Below, in pieces: positions 9,381-17,760 of a stretch of DNA of 40,042 nt. The position numbers and the translations under genes are program-made. Below the pieces are notes generated by a model, which ran no database searches, was not told where the DNA came from, and saw only the letters and a program-made list of their open reading frames with translations. The DNA is from an uncultured Verrucomicrobiota bacterium (GTDB lineage: Bacteria; Verrucomicrobiota; Verrucomicrobiia; Opitutales; Opitutaceae), in assembly GCA_903906135.1 (NCBI GenBank), contig CAIVJE010000165.1, positions 1-40,042 of the forward strand, written 5' to 3'. The number at the start of each line of letters is the position of its first letter. Within the stretch, counting starts at the first letter, position 1.

Positions 9381-9686
9381 ATGCCGAAAACCTCTGCTAT
9401 CGAACGCAACAAGAAGCGTATCCGCCTTACCGCTAAGCATGCTGTCAAGCGTGCGGAGCTAAAGGCGATTCTCGCCAATCCCGCCACTACCGACGAAGAA
9501 TTTTTCGCCGCACAAAAGAAGCTGGCTAAATTACCTCGTAATTCCTCAAAGGTCCGCATTCGTAACCGTTGCTCGCTCAGCGGTCGACCGCGCGGCTTTC
9601 ATCGCCGTTTCGGTGTCTCCCGCATCACGCTCCGCGAGCTCGCGCTTGCCGGCAAGATTCCTGGAGTCACTAAATCCTCCTGGTAA
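9381..9686 (+). CDS. rpsN: 30S ribosomal protein S14, zinc-free long form
   Basis: S14 has 101 residues and binds the 30S head near the A site. The C-terminal half [27 protein letters not shown] is unmistakable. The protein is the long form without the CxxC...CxxC zinc ribbon of the short form. The start is preceded by GCC. It is followed by a 59-base spacer that contains a perfect seven-pair hairpin before rpsH. Confidence 0.96.
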   Translation: MPKTSAIERNKKRIRLTAKHAVKRAELKAILANPATTDEEFFAAQKKLAKLPRNSSKVRIRNRCSLSGRPRGFHRRFGVSRITLRELALAGKIPGVTKSSW

Positions 9687-9704
9687 AACACTTTCCCGCC
9701 GGAA

Positions 9705-9721
9705 GTCGGATATGATCCGAC
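9705..9721 (+). other. Perfect hairpin in the rpsN-rpsH spacer
   Basis: GTCGGAT and ATCCGAC flank the three-base loop ATG, giving a perfect seven-pair stem. No T-run follows, so it is unlikely to be an intrinsic terminator. It could affect mRNA stability or translation of rpsH; S8 is a known translational repressor in E. coli, but its target there lies elsewhere. No function is assigned. Confidence 0.4.
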
Positions 9722-9745
9722 GGGCAATCTAACCTCCATCCATCC

Positions 9746-10138
9746 ATGACCGATCCGATTAGTGATTTTTTGACCCGCCTACGCAATGCGTCGAAGGCCG
9801 GTCTCGCCGAGTGCGTAATGCCGCACTCTAATCTTAAGGAAAGTCTCGCCGGCATTCTTAAAGCCGAAGGCTTCGTACGTGCAGTAGCCACCGGGACTGA
9901 AGAGCGCGGGCATAAGACTCTCATCGTAACGATGAAGTATGTTGATAGCGCTCCGGTTATTACTGGTCTCAAACGCACTTCAACGCCTGGCCGTCGGATT
10001 TATACAGGCTACTCTGAAATCCCGCGTGTCTTGAATGGCCTCGGTCTTTCGATCATTTCCACTTCCAAGGGTCTCATGAAGGACCAGGACGCTCGGCGCC
10101 ATAAACTCGGCGGCGAACTCGTCTGCACCGTCTGGTAA
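9746..10138 (+). CDS. rpsH: 30S ribosomal protein S8
   Basis: S8 has 130 residues and binds 16S rRNA helix 21. MTDPISDFLTRLRNASKAG opens it, and it closes with GLSIISTSKGLMKDQDARRHKLGGELVCTVW, the characteristic S8 C-terminus. The start is preceded by a short ATCC repeat (ATCCATCCATG) and lacks a Shine-Dalgarno. Confidence 0.96.
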   Translation: MTDPISDFLTRLRNASKAGLAECVMPHSNLKESLAGILKAEGFVRAVATGTEERGHKTLIVTMKYVDSAPVITGLKRTSTPGRRIYTGYSEIPRVLNGLGLSIISTSKGLMKDQDARRHKLGGELVCTVW

Positions 10139-10152
10139 GGAGAATAACCACC

Positions 10153-10698
10153 ATGAGCAGAATCGGCAAACAACCAGTACAAATTCCTGACAAGGTCAAA
10201 ATCGATATTAAAGACACCACCGTGTCTGTCGAGGGGCCTAAGGGCAAAGTCTCCAAGACTTTTGCTTCAGTCGTTAAAATTGAAAAGAAAGATAACACCA
10301 TTTGCGTATCGCCGCTCGATGAGACTCGGTTTTCTCGTGCGATGTATGGCACGGCTCGCTCAGTCATAGCCGGCATGGTTAAGGGCGTAAGTGTCGGTTA
10401 TCTTAAAGAGCTTGAGATTCAAGGGGTTGGTTTCAAAGCCATCCTAAAGGGTAACCAGCTTGATCTCGCCTTGGGCTATTCGCATCCGATTCTTCACGAT
10501 ATTCCTGAAGGCATCAAAGTTACCGTCACCGATCAGACCAAATTAAAGATTGAGGGCGCTGATAAGCAGCTCGTTGGTCAGGTCACCGCTGAAATTCGCG
10601 CTTACTATCCGCCAGAGCCTTATAAGGGCAAGGGCGTGCGTATTGTCGGCGAGTACGCTGAACGTGTCCGTCGTAAGGAAGGTAAGACCGTCGCTTAA
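10153..10698 (+). CDS. rplF: 50S ribosomal protein L6
   Basis: L6 has 181 residues and lies near the factor-binding site. MSRIGKQPVQIPDKV, EGPKGKVSKTF and the C-terminal RAYYPPEPYKGKGVRI signature are present. AAGGAGA overlaps the rpsH stop 11-17 bases before the ATG, giving one of the stronger ribosome-binding sites here, and the start itself is in an ACC context. Confidence 0.96.
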   Translation: MSRIGKQPVQIPDKVKIDIKDTTVSVEGPKGKVSKTFASVVKIEKKDNTICVSPLDETRFSRAMYGTARSVIAGMVKGVSVGYLKELEIQGVGFKAILKGNQLDLALGYSHPILHDIPEGIKVTVTDQTKLKIEGADKQLVGQVTAEIRAYYPPEPYKGKGVRIVGEYAERVRRKEGKTVA

Positions 10699-10712
10699 AC
10701 GAACCACCACCC

Positions 10713-11075
10713 ATGAAAACAGTTTACAAAGCTCAACTCCTCCAGAAGCGCAAATGGCGCATTCGCAAGAAAGTGACCGGTACGGCCGTGCGCCCTCGCC
10801 TGAGTGTCAAATTCTCTGGCAAACATATTTACGCGCAGGCGGTAAACGACGATGCGGGCGCGACCCTCGTATTTCTTTCTACGCTCGATCCCGAGACCCG
10901 GAAATCGAAAGTAAAGGGCAATGTTGCCGGAGCCAAATCGCTAGGCGCTGCTTTTGCGGCCAAAGCCAAAGCCGCTGGTATCACTGGGGTGGTTTTCGAT
11001 CGCAACGGTCGTCTCTTCCACGGTCGCGTCAAAATCTTTGCTGATGCTGCCCGTGAGGGTGGTCTACAATTTTAA
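10713..11075 (+). CDS. rplR: 50S ribosomal protein L18
   Basis: L18 has 120 residues and binds 5S rRNA with L5. The block VTGTAVRPRLSVKFSGKHIYAQ, the AKSLGAAFAAKAKAAGI segment and VVFDRNGRLFHGRVKIFADAAREGGLQF at the C-terminus are typical. The first 20 basic residues match the usual flexible tail. The start is preceded by CCC. Confidence 0.95.
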   Translation: MKTVYKAQLLQKRKWRIRKKVTGTAVRPRLSVKFSGKHIYAQAVNDDAGATLVFLSTLDPETRKSKVKGNVAGAKSLGAAFAAKAKAAGITGVVFDRNGRLFHGRVKIFADAAREGGLQF

Positions 11076-11084
11076 TCTCCGCTC

Positions 11085-11597
11085 ATGAATTACAATTCAA
11101 CCAGATCGTCTTCCGGCCCGCGCTCCAATAAAGAATCGGCTGAGCCCGGCATGTACGAGAAAGTAGTTTTCATCAATCGATGCGCCAAAGTAGTTAAAGG
11201 CGGTCGCCGCTTTAGCTTTTCGGCTTTATCTGTCGTGGGCGACGGCAAGGGCAATGTCGGCATCGGTTACGGCAAGGCTAACGAAGTGCCTGATGCGATT
11301 AAAAAATCTACCGAGTCAGCCAAAAAGCGGATGGTGTCGGTAAAACTTAAGGGCAGCACAATTCCGCACGAGGTCCTCGGTGAATACGATGGGGGTAAAG
11401 TATTTCTTCGCCCTGCTTCCACTGGCACTGGCTTGATTGCTGGCGGCGGGGTGCGAGCGGTTCTTGAAGCCGCTGGCGTCCACAATGTCCTTACAAAATC
11501 GATGGGCTCAAAAAACCATATTGCCGTTGTGCATGCCACTTTGAACGGACTGCGCCAACTCCGGCTAGAAGAGGATTTCAAAGCTCTCCGCGCTTAA
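11085..11597 (+). CDS. rpsE: 30S ribosomal protein S5
   Basis: S5 has 170 residues and contributes to decoding fidelity and mRNA unwinding. [29 protein letters not shown] is the dsRBD-like N-terminal signature, and the [24 protein letters not shown] block is in the C-terminal domain. About 20 extra serine-rich residues precede the core. In most bacteria rpmD follows; here the next gene is rplO. Confidence 0.96.
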   Translation: MNYNSTRSSSGPRSNKESAEPGMYEKVVFINRCAKVVKGGRRFSFSALSVVGDGKGNVGIGYGKANEVPDAIKKSTESAKKRMVSVKLKGSTIPHEVLGEYDGGKVFLRPASTGTGLIAGGGVRAVLEAAGVHNVLTKSMGSKNHIAVVHATLNGLRQLRLEEDFKALRA

Positions 11598-11619
11598 TTT
11601 AATTAATCAAACTCCGAGT

Positions 11620-11641
11620 CGCGCCTCATCGCTGAGGCGCG
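11620..11641 (+). other. Perfect nine-pair hairpin in place of rpmD
   Basis: CGCGCCTCA and TGAGGCGCG flank a TCGC loop, a very stable GC-rich stem. It lies in the 68-base spacer between rpsE and rplO, exactly where rpmD (L30) would normally be. No T-run follows, so a canonical terminator is unlikely. mRNA processing, stability or a protein-binding role are possible. Confidence 0.55.
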
Positions 11642-11665
11642 GCGAACTAATCAGGAATATCTATC

Positions 11666-12112
11666 ATGCGTCTTCACGAATTAAAAAATGTCCCCGGTGC
11701 CGTACACCGCAAGAAACGCGTTGGCTGCGGCGAAGGCGGCGGTCACGGTAAAACGTCCACGCGCGGTGGTAAGGGCCAGAGCGCTCGTTCCGGCAGTTCT
11801 ATCCGTCCAGGTTTTGAGGGCGGCCAGATGCCCCTTTACCGTAAATTGCCTCATCGCGGATTCAATAACTACGAATTTCGTACCAGCTATGCGGTTGTTA
11901 ATGTCGGCGATCTCGCGCGACTTGATGCCGCAATTTCTGAAGTGAATGCAGAGGTATTGGCGCAAGCTGGCCTCGTGCGCAGGGGCATCAAGACGCTTAA
12001 GATTCTCGGCGATGGTGAAATCACCCGCGCCCTCAAGGTGACTGCGCAGAAATTTACGGGCTCGGCTAAAGCTAAACTCGAAAAAGCTGGCGGTCAGGCT
12101 ATCACGGCCTGA
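11666..12112 (+). CDS. rplO: 50S ribosomal protein L15
   Basis: L15 has 148 residues and is a late 50S assembly protein. MRLHELKNVPGAVHRKKRVGCGEGGGHGKTSTRGGKGQ is the glycine-rich N-terminal extension typical of L15, followed by GFEGGQMPLYRKLPHRGF. AGGAA lies about 11 bases upstream. secY follows after 59 bases without an obvious hairpin. Confidence 0.96.
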   Translation: MRLHELKNVPGAVHRKKRVGCGEGGGHGKTSTRGGKGQSARSGSSIRPGFEGGQMPLYRKLPHRGFNNYEFRTSYAVVNVGDLARLDAAISEVNAEVLAQAGLVRRGIKTLKILGDGEITRALKVTAQKFTGSAKAKLEKAGGQAITA

Positions 12113-12171
12113 GTGGGGCAGTGTTAGCCATCACTCGCTTCTTGCGTAACTTTGCTTCCTGATTCTCCAAA

Positions 12172-13671
12172 ATGTTCTCTGCCTTCACGAACTCCCTGAA
12201 GATTCCTGAGCTTCGCTCGCGGATCCTTTATACGCTTGGGCTGCTTTTTGTGGCACGTGTTGGTGCGCACATTCCGCTTCCTGGCATCGATCCGAAGCCG
12301 TTGCAGGCATTTTTTGCTGATCAAACGGCCAATGGAGGCGGCGCTCTTGTCGGTCTGTATAACATGTTTACTGGTGGGGCTCTTGTGAAGGGAGCCGTCT
12401 GCGCTCTTGGCATCATGCCCTACATTAGCGCTTCCATTATCTTCCAGCTTTTGACCGCCGTAGTGCCAATGCTCAGTCGCTTGCAGCAAGAGGGAGATGT
12501 TGGCCGCCAAAAACTCACGCAGTATACGCGTTATGCGACTGTCATTATTTGCTTAGTACAAGGAGTCCTTTTGATTTTAGCTCTCGAAAATCCTGCCCGG
12601 CTTTTTTCTGGATTTGATGTTAACCAGTACGGACAGATTGTCATTGTGAGCAAATTTTGGTTCATGGTGCAGTCGACCATCTTTATGACGGCCGGAACCA
12701 TGTTGCTCATGTGGCTCGGCGAGCAGATCACCCAGCGCGGCATAGGCAATGGTGTTTCACTGCTCATTACCGTTGGCATTTTGGCCGATATCCCGGGGGC
12801 TGCGATGGCCACCTACCAGTTGTTTTTTGCCCCGATCGGCGTTGCCAAGCTTGGCTTGCCGCAGGCGACCATGATGATCGCTCTTTTTATTATTGTAACG
12901 ATGGGAATCATCGCCGTTACCCAGGGCCAGCGGAAAATCCCCGTGCAATACGCCAAGCGCGTAGTCGGTCAGAAGGTGTACGGCGGGCAGAGTTCGTTCC
13001 TCCCGCTTAAGGTCAATTACTCGGGCGTCATGCCGGTCATCTTCGCTAGCGCGATTCTACTCTTCCCACAGCAGATTCTTTCCCAACTTGGAGCCGCCTT
13101 TGCGCTACCGTTCCTCGTCGAATTTTCCAATAATCTGCTCCAAGGCCACTGGATGTATTATACGTTCACGGCATTACTCATTCTTTTCTTCAGTTATTTT
13201 TGGGTCTCGGTTATGTTCAAGCCGATCCAGATTGCCGATGACCTCAAGAAATACGGCGGCTATATTCCCGGCGTGCGCCCTGGCGAGCCGACGGCTAGCT
13301 TTCTCGACTTCATCATGACCCGCCTTACTTTGGCTGGTGCGGTTTTCTTAACCATTATTTCCATTCTGCCCGACTTACTGCTATTCCAATTATCGGTACC
13401 GCCACGCGTTGCTTATTTCTTTGGTGGTACGGGTATGCTGATCACGGTTGGCGTGATTCTCGATACGATGCGTCAAATCGAAACTTTTCTCTTGCAGCGT
13501 CATTACGATGGGTTCCTGAAAAAAGGGCGCATTCGTGGTCGCACTACTTCAGCGAATGTTGCAATTGGTGAAGCGGCCAGCGATAAGTCAGTTATGCAAC
13601 TGACTGCCGTTATGGTTATTATACTTTTAGTTGGCCTGACTGCATGGGCCGTCCGCCACTTTGCTCTTTAA
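12172..13671 (+). CDS. secY: Preprotein translocase channel subunit SecY
   Basis: SecY forms the protein-conducting channel in the inner membrane and works with SecA, which is encoded later in this window. The 499 residues contain about ten hydrophobic segments. Family hallmarks are ARVGAHIPLPGID near residue 25, the GIMPYISASIIFQLL plug/TM2 region, RQKLTQYTRYAT, the GIGNGVSLLI segment and the cytoplasmic GQKVYGGQSSFLPLKVNYSGVMPVIFA. It is some 55 residues longer than E. coli SecY, mainly through longer loops. The start (CCAAAATG) has no Shine-Dalgarno. Confidence 0.96.
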   Translation: MFSAFTNSLKIPELRSRILYTLGLLFVARVGAHIPLPGIDPKPLQAFFADQTANGGGALVGLYNMFTGGALVKGAVCALGIMPYISASIIFQLLTAVVPMLSRLQQEGDVGRQKLTQYTRYATVIICLVQGVLLILALENPARLFSGFDVNQYGQIVIVSKFWFMVQSTIFMTAGTMLLMWLGEQITQRGIGNGVSLLITVGILADIPGAAMATYQLFFAPIGVAKLGLPQATMMIALFIIVTMGIIAVTQGQRKIPVQYAKRVVGQKVYGGQSSFLPLKVNYSGVMPVIFASAILLFPQQILSQLGAAFALPFLVEFSNNLLQGHWMYYTFTALLILFFSYFWVSVMFKPIQIADDLKKYGGYIPGVRPGEPTASFLDFIMTRLTLAGAVFLTIISILPDLLLFQLSVPPRVAYFFGGTGMLITVGVILDTMRQIETFLLQRHYDGFLKKGRIRGRTTSANVAIGEAASDKSVMQLTAVMVIILLVGLTAWAVRHFAL

Positions 13672-13683
13672 TACTTTACTTCG

Positions 13684-14151
13684 GTGAACAGGGCTGAACA
13701 CTCCAGCCCCTTTTCCAATTTTGCTTCGGCGAAATCGAAAGTCATTCTCCTTGGTCCGTCGGGCTCGCATTTTGCGGGTTTGATCCTCCAAGGCCGTTCT
13801 TTGAATCTTGAGCACGTCTCTCCTGCGTTTTTTGTGCAACAGGAGATTTCGCGACGCACGCCACTGGGCCAACAAGCCCGATTGGCGATCACGCGCGGCT
13901 TTGCCGTGCCTGACCAAATTCATCTCGCAGTAATGCGTAAGTGGTTTTGGGCGCGCAAACCCGATGCGGGATTTCTTCTCGAAGATTTCCCGGCTACGCT
14001 GCTCCAAGCGTTGGTGTTCGACGAGTGGCTCGAAGCTCGCGGTGAGACTATCACTTGCGGCTTTGCGTCTGATCCGCTTTCTGCGGACCTCGTTGTCACC
14101 CACTACCGCACTTACGGACTCCTCTTAGGAGCCATTCCTGCCGCCGCTTAA
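13684..14151 (+). CDS. Degenerate adenylate kinase-like protein (predicted pseudoenzyme)
   Basis: This gene occupies the usual adk position between secY and map, and its 155-residue product still aligns with adenylate kinase. VILLGPSGSHFAG (residues 20-32) matches the P-loop strand, TPLGQQARLAITRGFAVPD matches the NMP-binding segment, and GFLLEDFPATLLQA (96-109) matches GFLLDGFPRT. Key residues are gone: the P-loop lysine is Phe30, the GKGT glycine is His29, the arginine after the NMP-binding STGD-type turn is Gln52, and the FPRT arginine is Ala104. The LID is nearly absent; 120-150 may be a remnant of the C-terminal helix. The GTG start lies 12 bases after secY, and the stop abuts the map ATG. 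An intact frame suggests a retained non-catalytic role. Function is unknown. Confidence 0.72.
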   Translation: MNRAEHSSPFSNFASAKSKVILLGPSGSHFAGLILQGRSLNLEHVSPAFFVQQEISRRTPLGQQARLAITRGFAVPDQIHLAVMRKWFWARKPDAGFLLEDFPATLLQALVFDEWLEARGETITCGFASDPLSADLVVTHYRTYGLLLGAIPAAA

Positions 14152-14925
14152 ATGATTCCTATAAAAAACATGGAAGCAATTAAGCGGATGCGCGAATCCT
14201 GCCTCATCGCCGCGACGGTTCTCGCCCGGCTGAAGGAGCAGGTCCGTCCCGGTATCACGACTTACGACTTGGATCAAATCGGCCGCGATCTCATTGCCTC
14301 GTTTGGCGCTCGCAGCGCCTGCTACGGCTACCAGTTGCACGCTCAGCGCTATCCAGCCTACACTTGCCTCTCAGTTAATGAAGAGGTGGTTCATGGCATT
14401 GGGTCCCTAAAGCGCGTCCTGCGTGACGGTGATATTATTTCGCTCGACGTCGTTATTGAATATAACGGCTACATCGGCGATAATGCTATTACGGTCCCAG
14501 TCGGCGCCATTGCGCCCCAGACCGCTAAATTACTGGAAATCACTGAATCCGCTTTGCGTATCGGCATCCAGCAAGCGCTACCCGGTAATCGAATCGGTGA
14601 TATCTCTAATGCCATCCAAACCTTTGTTGAATCTCACGGTTTCAGCGTAGTGCGAGATATGGTTGGTCATGGAGTCGGTTGTGCGATGCACGAGGAGCCA
14701 CAAATCCCCAATTTTGGCCGGCGCAATGCCGGCGAGAAAATTAAAGCGGGGATGACGCTGGCGATCGAACCGATGGTTAACTTTGGCCGCTTTGAGGTAA
14801 AGACGTTAGCTGATGGTTGGACGATCGTCACGCGTGATGGTTCGCCATCCGCCCATTTCGAACACACCGTGCTGACAACTGATTCTGCTCCAGAGATTCT
14901 CACTATTCTTCCCGCTGCTTTTTAA
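14152..14925 (+). CDS. map: Methionine aminopeptidase, type I
   Basis: The enzyme removes the initiator methionine from nascent proteins. All expected residues are visible in the 257-residue product: His81 in VVHG, metal ligands Asp99, Asp110, His173 in GHGVG, Glu206 in AIEPM and Glu237 in HFEHT. There is no N-terminal zinc-finger extension. The ATG follows the previous stop with no gap, so translation is probably coupled. infA and rpmJ, commonly next, are absent before rpsM. Confidence 0.96.
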   Translation: MIPIKNMEAIKRMRESCLIAATVLARLKEQVRPGITTYDLDQIGRDLIASFGARSACYGYQLHAQRYPAYTCLSVNEEVVHGIGSLKRVLRDGDIISLDVVIEYNGYIGDNAITVPVGAIAPQTAKLLEITESALRIGIQQALPGNRIGDISNAIQTFVESHGFSVVRDMVGHGVGCAMHEEPQIPNFGRRNAGEKIKAGMTLAIEPMVNFGRFEVKTLADGWTIVTRDGSPSAHFEHTVLTTDSAPEILTILPAAF

Positions 14926-14974
14926 TTTATTCCTTTTTTTCACTCTCAACTCCTAACTCTTAACTAAAACATCT

Positions 14975-15364
14975 ATGCCTCGTCTCCTCGGCGTCGAACT
15001 CCCCGCCAAAAAGAAAGTCAGCTTTTCCCTCCGCTATATCTATGGCATTGGTCCCGCTCGGGCCGATCTCATCATTGAGGCCGCCGGCCTTGATGCCAAC
15101 ATGCGCGCCTCGGATCTTTCCGAGGAGCAGCTGAATAAAATCCTCCATATTATCACTGATAATAAATGGGTGGTTGAGGGCGATTTGCGCCGCGATATCG
15201 CGGGCAATTTGAAGCGCCTTCAGGCCATCAATTGCTATCGAGGCATTCGTCACCGTCGGAGCCTGCCGGTACGTGGTCAACGTACCAGCACCAATGCCCG
15301 TACCCGTAAGGGCCCGCGCAAGACCGTCGGTGTTACTAAGGTCAAGGAAGTCTCTAAATCTTAA
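14975..15364 (+). CDS. rpsM: 30S ribosomal protein S13
   Basis: S13 has 129 residues and bridges the 30S head to L5 and the tRNAs. The helix-hairpin-helix region [22 protein letters not shown], then [36 protein letters not shown] and TNARTRKGP are diagnostic. The usual first residues MARI..V are replaced by [10 protein letters not shown], a minor variant. The 49-base leader is pyrimidine-rich and lacks a Shine-Dalgarno. Confidence 0.96.
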   Translation: MPRLLGVELPAKKKVSFSLRYIYGIGPARADLIIEAAGLDANMRASDLSEEQLNKILHIITDNKWVVEGDLRRDIAGNLKRLQAINCYRGIRHRRSLPVRGQRTSTNARTRKGPRKTVGVTKVKEVSKS

Positions 15365-15375
15365 AACTTATCTCC

Positions 15376-15990
15376 ATGTCCGAAGAGAAATCTGTTCCCA
15401 AGAAGGAAAAGCTGCCTAAGAAGGCCGCCGCTGCTGCCGTCGATACCGCCCTCGCGGCTTCTGCTGCTCCTGCCGGCAATCGTCCTGATGCACCTGCCAA
15501 GGGCGGTAAGGAAAAGGCCCCTAAGGCCGAAGCCGCTGCGCCCGTTGAATTAGTCGGTGGCGTACCCAAGTCCGTCACGGCTGAGGATCTCCTTAAGGAG
15601 GAGCTGTCCTCTGTAAAGGTCCGCAAGGCCAAGGGGTCTAAAAACATCACCTCCGGCATCGCGAATATTGCAGCGACGTTTAATAATACCATTGTCTCTA
15701 TCACGGACGGCAAGGGTAACGTCATCTCGTGGTCGAGCGCTGGCAAATGTAACTTCCGCGGCTCGCGTAAATCGACTGCCTACGCAGCTCAGGTTGTGGC
15801 TCAGGATGCTGCCCGCAACGCCATGGCTCACGGCCTTAAAGAGGTCCAGATTCGAGTAAGTGGCCCTGGTCTTGGTCGTGACTCAGCCATTCGCGGTCTT
15901 CAGGCGATTGGTCTAGAAATTTCGTCTATCATCGACGTAACCCCGGTGCCACATAATGGCTGCCGTCCCCGTAAACGTCGTCGCGTATAA
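15376..15990 (+). CDS. rpsK: 30S ribosomal protein S11 with long N-terminal extension
   Basis: The C-terminal core (from about residue 83) is clear S11: [32 protein letters not shown] and the tail [16 protein letters not shown], whose Asn-Gly is the known isoaspartate site. S11 lies on the 30S platform. The protein is 204 residues against about 129 normally. The first 75-80 residues are rich in Ala, Lys, Pro and Glu and look disordered. No in-frame ATG, GTG or TTG exists between codon 1 and the core, so the extension must be translated if the protein is made. Confidence 0.95.
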   Translation: MSEEKSVPKKEKLPKKAAAAAVDTALAASAAPAGNRPDAPAKGGKEKAPKAEAAAPVELVGGVPKSVTAEDLLKEELSSVKVRKAKGSKNITSGIANIAATFNNTIVSITDGKGNVISWSSAGKCNFRGSRKSTAYAAQVVAQDAARNAMAHGLKEVQIRVSGPGLGRDSAIRGLQAIGLEISSIIDVTPVPHNGCRPRKRRRV

Positions 15991-16022
15991 TCTGCCCTTT
16001 AACCCGCTAACTATTTTTTACC

Positions 16023-16634
16023 ATGGCTCGCTACACAGGACCATCCACTCGCATCAGCCGTCGTTTCGGCCAATATATCATTGGCTCGGCCAAGGTGCTC
16101 GAACGCCGCAATTTCCCACCTGGGCAACACGGCCCAAAATCACGGCGTAAGCTTTCCGAATATGCGGTTGGCCTCGCTGAAAAGCAGAAGCTCCGTTTTA
16201 TATACGGACTTTTGGAGCGCCAGTTCCGGCGTACCTTCGCCATTGCCAAGAAGGAACGTGGCGTTACCGGCGAGCGTTTTCTCCAGTTGCTTGAGACTCG
16301 CCTCGACAGCGTAGTGTATTTGTTGGGTTTTGCGAAGAGTCGTGCGGCGGCTCGCCAGTTGGTCAATCACGGCCATGTTCGCGTTAACGGCCGGAAAGTT
16401 GATATCGCAAGTTACTCAGTTTTGCAGGGCGATGAGGTGGAAATGAAGGCAGTTAATTCCTCTCGGCAACTTGCTACTCGCGCAATCGAAGAAAATCGTG
16501 CGCGGGTTGTGCCGGCTTGGTTAACGCGTAACGACGAGGCTCTCAAGGGCGCTGTCACGCGCTTGCCCACTCGTGACGAGATGGAGCCATCGATCAACGA
16601 ACAGCTCATCGTCGAATACTATTCCCGCTTCTGA
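16023..16634 (+). CDS. rpsD: 30S ribosomal protein S4, zinc-free form
   Basis: S4 has 203 residues, is a primary 16S-binding protein and often a translational repressor of its operon. MARYTGPSTRISRRFGQ, EKQKLRFIYGLLERQFRRTF and the S4 RNA-binding domain RLDSVVYLLGFAKSRAAARQLVNHGHVRVNGRKV are present. The N-terminal zinc cysteines of the C+ form are missing. The start is in an ACC-ATG-G context with no Shine-Dalgarno. Confidence 0.96.
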   Translation: MARYTGPSTRISRRFGQYIIGSAKVLERRNFPPGQHGPKSRRKLSEYAVGLAEKQKLRFIYGLLERQFRRTFAIAKKERGVTGERFLQLLETRLDSVVYLLGFAKSRAAARQLVNHGHVRVNGRKVDIASYSVLQGDEVEMKAVNSSRQLATRAIEENRARVVPAWLTRNDEALKGAVTRLPTRDEMEPSINEQLIVEYYSRF

Positions 16635-16731
16635 GCCTGCTCGGCTCATTTTGCCAAAGCTCTGCGAGCTTGGGCAGATCTCTTACTCTTCACTCATCCA
16701 GTTCCAGTCTCACTCAACTATCATTCCTGCC

Positions 16732-17733
16732 ATGCCCAAGCGCCTCGGAAAGTTCGAAATTCCCTCCAAGCTCACTAAGATTGAGGAGGGTTCCACCAAC
16801 ACCTACGCCAAGTTTATCGCCGAGCCTTTCGAGGCTGGTTATGGACATACCATCGGCAATTCTCTCCGTCGAGTTTTGCTGAGCTCAATTGAGGGCAGTG
16901 CGATCAGCTCGATTAAAATCGAGGGCGTGAACCATGAATTCCAGAGTGTGGACGGCGTGGTCGAAGACGTGACGGATATTGTTCTTAATCTTAAAAAAGT
17001 TCTTATCCTTTCAGAAAAACGCGAAACGCTAAAACTGCATCTGAAAGTTAACCGCGAAGGTCCAGTGACCGCTGCCGATATTCAGGCCGACGCAAATATT
17101 AAGATCGTCAATCCCGAGCAAGTTATCTGCACCCTCGACACGAAGCGTACCTTTGAAGCCGAGATTGAGATTAAAACAGGCCGCGGTTATTGCCCTGGCG
17201 AAAATAATAAAAAAGAAGAACAGGCGATTGGAGTCATCCCGATTGATTCTCTTTTCTCTCCTGTGCGCTTGGTTCGTTATTCGGTGGAAAATACCCGCGT
17301 CGGTCAGATCACGGACTATGATAAGCTTGTGCTCGAAATCTGGACAGATGGTCGGATCACCCCTGACGATGCCCTCAAGCAATCAGCCTCCATCCTTAAG
17401 CATCACCTTGATGTGTTTGATCGCGTTTCTCAGGAGAATTATGAGTTTGAGAGTGTGGCCGCAGAAGTTTCTGAGGAGCAGAATAAACTCCGCAAGTTGC
17501 TGAACATGTCGGTTAACGAAATTGAGCTCTCAGTTCGTGCGGCAAATTGCTTGAATAACGCTAATATCACCACTGTCGGAGAGCTGGCCATGAAGACTGA
17601 GCAAGAGATGCTCAAGTATCGTAACTTCGGTAAGAAATCACTTAACGAGATCAAAGAAAAGCTTGAGGCCCTTGGGTTGTCCCTCGGCATGAAGTTTGAC
17701 GAACGTCTCCTGGACACTAAAAAAGAAGCCTAA
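16732..17733 (+). CDS. rpoA: RNA polymerase alpha subunit
   Basis: The alpha subunit scaffolds RNA polymerase assembly and binds UP elements and activators. The N-terminal domain contains PFEAGYGHTIGNSLRRVLLSSIEG near residue 30. The C-terminal domain has IELSVRAANCLNNANITTVGEL and YRNFGKKSLNEIKEKLEALGLSLGM, including the arginine used for DNA contact in E. coli. The frame is open from 16573, but that would overlap rpsD. The ATG at 16732 gives 333 residues and the canonical start, so I chose it. A 97-base spacer precedes it. Confidence 0.96.
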   Translation: MPKRLGKFEIPSKLTKIEEGSTNTYAKFIAEPFEAGYGHTIGNSLRRVLLSSIEGSAISSIKIEGVNHEFQSVDGVVEDVTDIVLNLKKVLILSEKRETLKLHLKVNREGPVTAADIQADANIKIVNPEQVICTLDTKRTFEAEIEIKTGRGYCPGENNKKEEQAIGVIPIDSLFSPVRLVRYSVENTRVGQITDYDKLVLEIWTDGRITPDDALKQSASILKHHLDVFDRVSQENYEFESVAAEVSEEQNKLRKLLNMSVNEIELSVRAANCLNNANITTVGELAMKTEQEMLKYRNFGKKSLNEIKEKLEALGLSLGMKFDERLLDTKKEA

Positions 17734-17760
17734 GCGCAGGCGCGAATATTGAATCGCGGT

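Noticed and set aside
13627-14103. Minus-strand frame of 158 codons opposite the adk-like gene
   Set aside because: The plus-strand frame shows adenylate kinase resemblance and fits tightly between secY and map; the minus frame overlaps secY and has no recognisable motifs.
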